A stretch of DNA of 64,000 bases, from contig NZ_NPEA01000003.1 in NCBI RefSeq assembly GCF_002812205.1, positions 393,807 to 457,806 of the forward strand. Reading direction: 5' to 3'. The DNA is from Leptospira neocaledonica (GTDB taxonomy: Bacteria; Spirochaetota; Leptospiria; Leptospirales; Leptospiraceae). This document shows positions 60,401-64,000 of the stretch, in pieces (position 1 is the first letter of the stretch; each line of letters starts with the position of its first letter). A program made the position numbers and the translations under genes. The notes below the pieces were generated by a model that saw nothing but the letters and a program-made list of their open reading frames with translations, made no database searches and had not been told where the DNA came from.

Positions 60401-60481
60401 CTCAGCGTGTTAAACTCGTTATTCGTTCTGCCTACGTTCTTTGTTATGACTTCGGATAGAAAGAATGCTTTTAAAAATTAA
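57404..60481 (+). CDS. RND efflux pump inner-membrane subunit 1
   Basis: The 1025-residue protein is a full-length RND permease: TM1 (about 10-30), porter domain with PYAGIEETESLVSRPIAERL, a second porter half and about 12 membrane helices. The TM4 relay site reads GMLFDNSNV, with Asp403 at the position of AcrB Asp407 but Asn404 at that of Asp408. TM10 reads GISVDSGVLFYE, carrying Asp instead of the usual Lys. The relay is thus altered but retains acidic residues. The start is GTG at 57404. It overlaps RND2 by 17 bases. Substrate is unknown. Confidence 0.92.
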   Translation: MKNAVSFFLSRPIAVLAFFVSLVIFGILSLFDLKITTLPDIGFPKILIETKYPYAGIEETESLVSRPIAERLGSSRGVKAVYSVSEPGVSKITVTFVDNRDLDFKILELREKLEQVREALPQNVEKPVLTRYDPNAGSFLEIAVFPDKLNDPILLRSKVEEDWKPILERVEGIASLQIGGGYEREILAKVDSRRMLSFKLSPQNVGRSVVQSNRNVPAGSVPSGDKEVLVRVRGAAENLEDLSQTVVFVGQDGEPVRLKDFASLSYEYRKKSEKAIYNGKECVILYFFLESGGNPVEVSKKVRKQAEEILNSSRSELKFEMGFDESDYIKKAVAGLRTSLIIGAFLAFVVCALVLRNFSTPLIILIIVPVSVIASFFLFRLAGLSLNMMSLGGLAVGIGMLFDNSNVILSAAERVYEKYNDRKRAAEEAVSETGVSVVIATISTLFVFVPMSFLDSFIGSLFSEMAIAISLSLLVSLIVALSLTPTLYFLIPRIYPAKGTRIFKIFLKAEEIESWILQKHSEILKNFIGRPKKLIIILITFLLVSLTSLVVVKKEILPAMETGEFAVTLNFSPGTIRERMEDSTLGFEAYVREQIPIERTVIRIGKEIEASGSSSLGSEAVSEIRFILDSSYRTKTAKYVEYLRKTIISEFPNIDAKIRYSGDILTSLIGENSEIRLELRGENFSELETWGEKIVQQSQSIKSILSSKHTLSEKIRSYSLKADEAKMLRYGWSNDSLAEYLRIATLGAYFSGLEISGKEVPIRLIFREEDVQNATSLLNFTIPTGEKLVPIGELVELNKETGYRYLYGIGSQRANIVTLVPESGKKDSATTDLLNRLEKIPANLSISTSDQEDYSEVSAELGFSILLAYVVLFLLIAGQFESLRVSSLILITVPLVVFGSVIALVITFNSLNASSFVGLILLMGISVDSGVLFYEYYHSFYNKKRISEEPAITAASTIVRPVIMNSSTTIAGLLPVMFGLIPGSEFQASMAIVVGFGLILSVLNSLFVLPTFFVMTSDRKNAFKN

Positions 60482-63137
60482 GAGAATATCTAAAAGCAGA
60501 CCGGGAGCGTTCCTTTCCTTATTCTCAATCCTTCTTCTTTTATCTTTATTGCGTATATTTAATGTTCCTCTACAAACATTTCCGGATTTAAAATCGCCGA
60601 CTGTTACAGTAACAACGAGCTGGCCGGGCACGGACGTCTCAAAAATAGAAAGGGAGATTACTTTCCCTCTTGAGGAATCGATTAGCTCGTTAGGCGGAAT
60701 TTCAAAGATTCGTTCGGTCACTGAGTCGGGCAAATCGATGATTACTATCTCTTTTACAACTGGAATCAATCTTTCTGTAAAAATTGCCGAGTTGAGAGAG
60801 AAGATCGAAATTATTTCCGTTCGTTTTCCAAGGGATGTTAGAAGGCCCTCTATCCAATCTTTCGATTCATCTGAAAGCCCCGTTTTTATAGCATCAGTTG
60901 CTAACGTAGATGAACAAGATTTGTTTGAAACAAGGCGACTTATTGAACAAAAAGTCAAACCTTATATGGAAGGTGTCCCTGGAATTGGAAGGGTCTTAGT
61001 CGTAGGTGGAGAAGATAAAGAAATTCTAGTTTCTTGCGATCGCGATCGTTTAGAAGCGGAGAATTTAACGATTGGGGACGTTCTAAATATTGTGCGTCAA
61101 GGTTCTTTATATTCGAGAATTGGAATCGAAAAAGGAGGAAACATAGAAGTTCCGATTTATTTAGATAATCGAAAATATACTCCAACTGATTTTGCTTCCT
61201 TGCCTATTTCATTTCGCGGACAAGGAACTTTATTCTTGAGAGATGTTGCCAAGGTCGAGTATGCAAATAAAGATTTAGAAACGATTTTTCGTAGAAATGG
61301 TAAGGCAGGTGTCAGCATTTATGCTTATGCTTCGGGAAGTGTTACTTTTTCTTCGAGAGCGATTCGTCAGGCAGCTAAGAATTTAGAGACAGAGGGTATA
61401 GAACTTAGGATCCTTTACGATAAAAATGAACAGATTCAAGAGGAAATGTTAATACGTTTTCTTTTTACTGGTATTATCTTTATTCTTTATCTAGCTGTAA
61501 ATAGTTTTAGGAAAACTTTTACCAAGATCATTGGATTTTTATATTCACTAATATGTACTGCATCAATTCTATCATTAATTAGTCATAAAATAGGTGCTAC
61601 CCTCTTTATCGGCATAAATGTCACGTTCTGTCTGCTGATTCTAAGAAAACTTTTCTTTAAAAATAAAGGCCTGTATGGGTCAGTTTATATCGCCATCGGT
61701 TGGATAATTTGCGCGTATTATATTATAAATCCTGAATTCTTAAAACTACTTTTACAGGCGTCTGTGTCCCAGATCGTTTTTACGATTTTATTTTTAACCT
61801 TTAATATTACGGAAAAAAAGAGATTTCCTTTTTTACATAAAATGGAAGTTTTAGATAAGAAAATTTTTCGTGCATGCGCCCCGTTTATTCTGACTTTTAG
61901 AACCGTAATCTTCAAATATAAAGAAAAACTTTCAAAAAAATATAAGTCTCTTTCTTTCTTTATCGAGAAATCGTCTTCTAAGTTGGATAAATATGAAATA
62001 TCGGACAAGATTCGTCGATATTCTGTTATTCAGATTTTTATAATATCGTTACCGTTTATATTTTGTTTCTTTGTTCATAGAAGTTATTCTAATCCATTAA
62101 GTAGGAGAACTGTCATTGGCAGGATTGAATTACCTTCGGGAACAGGAATCGGTGCGACTGATAAGGTCGCAAAGAAGGTCGAGACAGTTATCTTGGCAGC
62201 AAAAGTAAGCGATGAAGTTCTTACGACTGTTGAATCCGATCATGCCAATCTGATTATTAAACTTAAAAGAGGTGAATCTCCTAATGCTGAGCTGCTTGCC
62301 TTTTTAAAGAATGGCATCGGAAAACAAGCTCCCGCATATGTTTCACTTTTACCTGATAGAGATAACGAGACTAATATTGAAACTACTTTTGAAATTAGAG
62401 GACCAGACCAATCTGAGTTAGATCGATTAGTAAAAATATTTTCGAAAGAAACATCGGGAATGCCTGAGGTCGAGGAAACCGTTTTGAGATATAAGGGACC
62501 AAGAGACGAATTTATAATGGATTTAGATCCTAGTAAATCTTCACAATCCTTATTAGAAACATCACGTTTAGGAGAAGACATTCGATTAACTTTGCAGGGA
62601 GGAGTGGGAGCTAAGGCTTTTACGAATTCAAAGTTATATGATGTTAGAATTAGATCGACAGAAGAGTTTCGTGAATCCAAAACTTCATTAAATAAAATTA
62701 AAGTTCGAAATTCCGCTTCAAAGTTTGTTCCGGTGGAGGAAATTACTTCCGGTAAGGAAGACAGTACTCCCGTGAAAATATACCATTCGGATAGAAAGAG
62801 ATCTCTGTCATTTTCTGTGCGACTAAGAAATGATAGCCGCGGGTATATTGATAAAGTGACTGAAAGAGTAGATGAAGTTCCATTGCCGGGCGACTATACG
62901 ATCAATGCCTCCGAAGAGGAAAGTATCATAAAAAGAATGGATGTTTCCTTTCTGTTGACTATTTCGGTCATAATTCTACTTCCGCTCGTGTCCTATTTCG
63001 GGAGCTCGGATTTATATACTAGGTTTCTAGCTCAGTCTTATAAGTTATCTGCGTTATTCATTCTATTGGTAATTGTGTTCCCAGAATGGAGGTCGGATTC
63101 TTATATCTATTTCATCCTTCTTGGCTTATTTATTTAA
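60465..63137 (+). CDS. Divergent, C-terminally shortened RND permease subunit 2
   Basis: The 890-residue protein begins like an RND pump (TM1, then FPDLKSPTVTVTTSWPGTDVSKIEREI and LEESISSLGGISKIRSVTESG) and has both porter halves. The membrane part is degenerate: around residues 330-440 the hydrophobic segments read LISHKIGATLFIGINVTFCL with no DD relay. The C-terminus stops soon after TM8 (FLLTISVIILLPLVSYFG) about 130 residues before the usual end. It may pair with RND1 as a non-pumping subunit, or be a decaying gene. It overlaps RND1 by 17 bases. Confidence 0.78.
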   Translation: MLLKIKRISKSRPGAFLSLFSILLLLSLLRIFNVPLQTFPDLKSPTVTVTTSWPGTDVSKIEREITFPLEESISSLGGISKIRSVTESGKSMITISFTTGINLSVKIAELREKIEIISVRFPRDVRRPSIQSFDSSESPVFIASVANVDEQDLFETRRLIEQKVKPYMEGVPGIGRVLVVGGEDKEILVSCDRDRLEAENLTIGDVLNIVRQGSLYSRIGIEKGGNIEVPIYLDNRKYTPTDFASLPISFRGQGTLFLRDVAKVEYANKDLETIFRRNGKAGVSIYAYASGSVTFSSRAIRQAAKNLETEGIELRILYDKNEQIQEEMLIRFLFTGIIFILYLAVNSFRKTFTKIIGFLYSLICTASILSLISHKIGATLFIGINVTFCLLILRKLFFKNKGLYGSVYIAIGWIICAYYIINPEFLKLLLQASVSQIVFTILFLTFNITEKKRFPFLHKMEVLDKKIFRACAPFILTFRTVIFKYKEKLSKKYKSLSFFIEKSSSKLDKYEISDKIRRYSVIQIFIISLPFIFCFFVHRSYSNPLSRRTVIGRIELPSGTGIGATDKVAKKVETVILAAKVSDEVLTTVESDHANLIIKLKRGESPNAELLAFLKNGIGKQAPAYVSLLPDRDNETNIETTFEIRGPDQSELDRLVKIFSKETSGMPEVEETVLRYKGPRDEFIMDLDPSKSSQSLLETSRLGEDIRLTLQGGVGAKAFTNSKLYDVRIRSTEEFRESKTSLNKIKVRNSASKFVPVEEITSGKEDSTPVKIYHSDRKRSLSFSVRLRNDSRGYIDKVTERVDEVPLPGDYTINASEEESIIKRMDVSFLLTISVIILLPLVSYFGSSDLYTRFLAQSYKLSALFILLVIVFPEWRSDSYIYFILLGLFI

Positions 63138-63303
63138 TCGAAACGAAGTTTTAATACCCAATTTGAGATACACCTATACCTTAAGGGCTTCCTTTCGTAA
63201 AGTCATGCTATCATCTCAAAAGTTAGTTTCGCTATTTCCAAGAAAGTTTTTTCAAATTTGCAAATTACTCTTGAATGAAGGAGAAAAAGCCATTTTTTTG
63301 TGA
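63138..63303 (+). pseudogene. Possible out-of-frame remnant of the RND2 C-terminus
   Basis: In the +1 frame relative to RND2 the sequence encodes a short run including RASFRKVMLSSQKLVSLFP, which recalls the conserved loop after TM10 of RND pumps (RND1 has VRPVIMNSSTTIAGLLP in the same place). The match is short and imperfect. The frame runs 63073-63303, mostly overlapping or following the RND2 stop. Confidence 0.35.
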
Positions 63304-63328
63304 TTTAAGCCATCTTAGGGTAGTGTTT

Positions 63329-64000
63329 ATGTCACAGCTAACCGTATCGTTTTTGCGCAGAATGAGAGTATATTTTATATTGGTAGGATTCGTTCTATTT
63401 CCCTTCCAAGGAACTTTAAAATCTCAAGCTGTAGATCCGGGAAGCATGGAGTTACCGACTGGAGCCTACCAGTCTTCTCAATGGGACAGTCTTTTTCAGC
63501 AGGCATATTATTTATCAGATGTAGCAACCTGGGATCAGCTCATCGGGCAGGGGTTTAATTATTTTTGGTCAGACTGGGAAAACCAATCTAACATAGAATT
63601 TTCGAATATATTAAGTACGATAACGAATAGTGATGAAATAGCAGGAAACCAAGGATATATAGATTACGTTACTAGCTATTTGCAGATGGAGCAACAACAA
63701 GCCGCAAAAGATTGGGAGAACCAGGCGGTATATAGGATCGAACAAGAAAGAAGTTATTTCTTGGCGAGTCTTCAAAATACCCAGGTAGACACCTTAACAA
63801 ACCAAAGCCCAGTAAGTAATACTTCGGAAAGTTTGGCTTTAAATGCCTGGAACCAAAAATTCCAAGATAATACTCAGGTTGGAATGTATGAGTTCCAGAC
63901 CGCTTTGAAAAATTTGCAAACCGAATTTACGAGTATGCAGAACTCACTTGCAAGTACGGATGCTCAATTCCAACAGAACTTCCAACAAATACAAACGATA
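63329..64000 (+). CDS. Large Gln/Asn-rich exported protein (partial, runs off right edge)
   Basis: An ATG at 63329 opens a frame to the window end (224 codons). It has a hydrophobic N-terminal stretch (about 13-28, RVYFILVGFVLFPFQGTL) that looks like a signal peptide. Then comes a Gln-, Asn-, Ser- and aromatic-rich region (PTGAYQSSQWDSLFQQAYYL, LQMEQQQAAKDWENQAV) with later helices such as QNSLASTDAQFQQNFQQIQ. It resembles the start of the very large Leptospira repeat proteins (TIGR04388-type), but that is from memory and the rest is missing. It lies 191 bases after the RND operon. Confidence 0.6.
   Translation, partial: MSQLTVSFLRRMRVYFILVGFVLFPFQGTLKSQAVDPGSMELPTGAYQSSQWDSLFQQAYYLSDVATWDQLIGQGFNYFWSDWENQSNIEFSNILSTITNSDEIAGNQGYIDYVTSYLQMEQQQAAKDWENQAVYRIEQERSYFLASLQNTQVDTLTNQSPVSNTSESLALNAWNQKFQDNTQVGMYEFQTALKNLQTEFTSMQNSLASTDAQFQQNFQQIQTI

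Overview
The window looks like chromosomal DNA of a spirochaete of the genus Leptospira. This is an inference, not a database match. It rests on the many lipoproteins with relaxed spirochaetal lipoboxes (LxxC with a variable residue before Cys), the FecR-domain (LipL45-like) lipoprotein followed by PEGA and TPR lipoproteins, the GAF/PP2C and GAF/sigma-54 regulators, and a base composition near 40% GC. The last 13 kb is visibly more AT-rich. There is no CRISPR array, no complete insertion sequence, no rRNA and only one tRNA.

Layout. 1-2.9 kb: 5' part of an acyl-CoA synthetase, a lipoprotein, and a two-gene PIN-like/DUF433 toxin-antitoxin candidate. 3.0-3.3 kb: an inverted-repeat element beside tRNA-Leu(CAG). 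3.4-5.3 kb: hisBHA. 5.4-9.0 kb: VKOR-DsbA fusion, zinc-ribbon membrane protein, DUF885 protein. 9.0-12.0 kb (minus): histidine kinase, alkyltransferase-like protein, thiD. 12.0-14.3 kb: rsgA and a degenerate HD-like protein. 14.5-20.9 kb: FecR, PEGA and giant TPR lipoproteins. 20.9-23.8 kb: trmB, MBL hydrolase, PilZ protein, HELGH metalloprotease-like protein. 23.8-27.7 kb (minus): SpoIIE-type phosphatase, tilS, engB. 27.9-30.0 kb: sigma-54 enhancer-binding protein. 30.0-32.3 kb (minus): ABC exporter and SET protein. 32.6-36.5 kb: ACT-domain protein and two paralogous degenerate HD-GYP proteins. 36.6-39.9 kb: aroC, nuoG, nuoI. 40-45 kb: orphan DUF433 protein, XRE regulator, a lectin-bearing lipoprotein, ECF sigma factor and its FecR-like partner. 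45.1-50.7 kb: YwaF-type membrane protein, double-hotdog thioesterase with divergent TetR, secreted Cys-rich protein, SAP protein, Tag glycosylase, SDR reductase and MarR. 51.1-63.1 kb: an eight-gene RND efflux operon. From 63.3 kb: the start of a large Gln/Asn-rich exported protein that runs off the window.

How genes fit together. Two regulator/enzyme pairs (TetR with thioesterase, MarR with SDR) each have a matching pair of palindromic operator candidates, which suggests small lipid-related circuits. Signalling is dense: a histidine kinase, a PP2C phosphatase, a sigma-54 activator, an ECF sigma factor, a PilZ protein, and three HD-like proteins that have lost catalytic residues and may act as binding or scaffold proteins.

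The strongest candidate for an undescribed system is the 51-63 kb operon. It holds a TolC-like channel, two lipoproteins, a TPR protein, a multi-pass membrane protein, an adaptor and two different RND pumps. The second pump lacks the usual proton-relay acidic residues and appears C-terminally truncated, with a possible out-of-frame remnant downstream. A second candidate is the 600-aa lipoprotein that joins three Cys repeats, a Vps62-like core and a ricin-type lectin.
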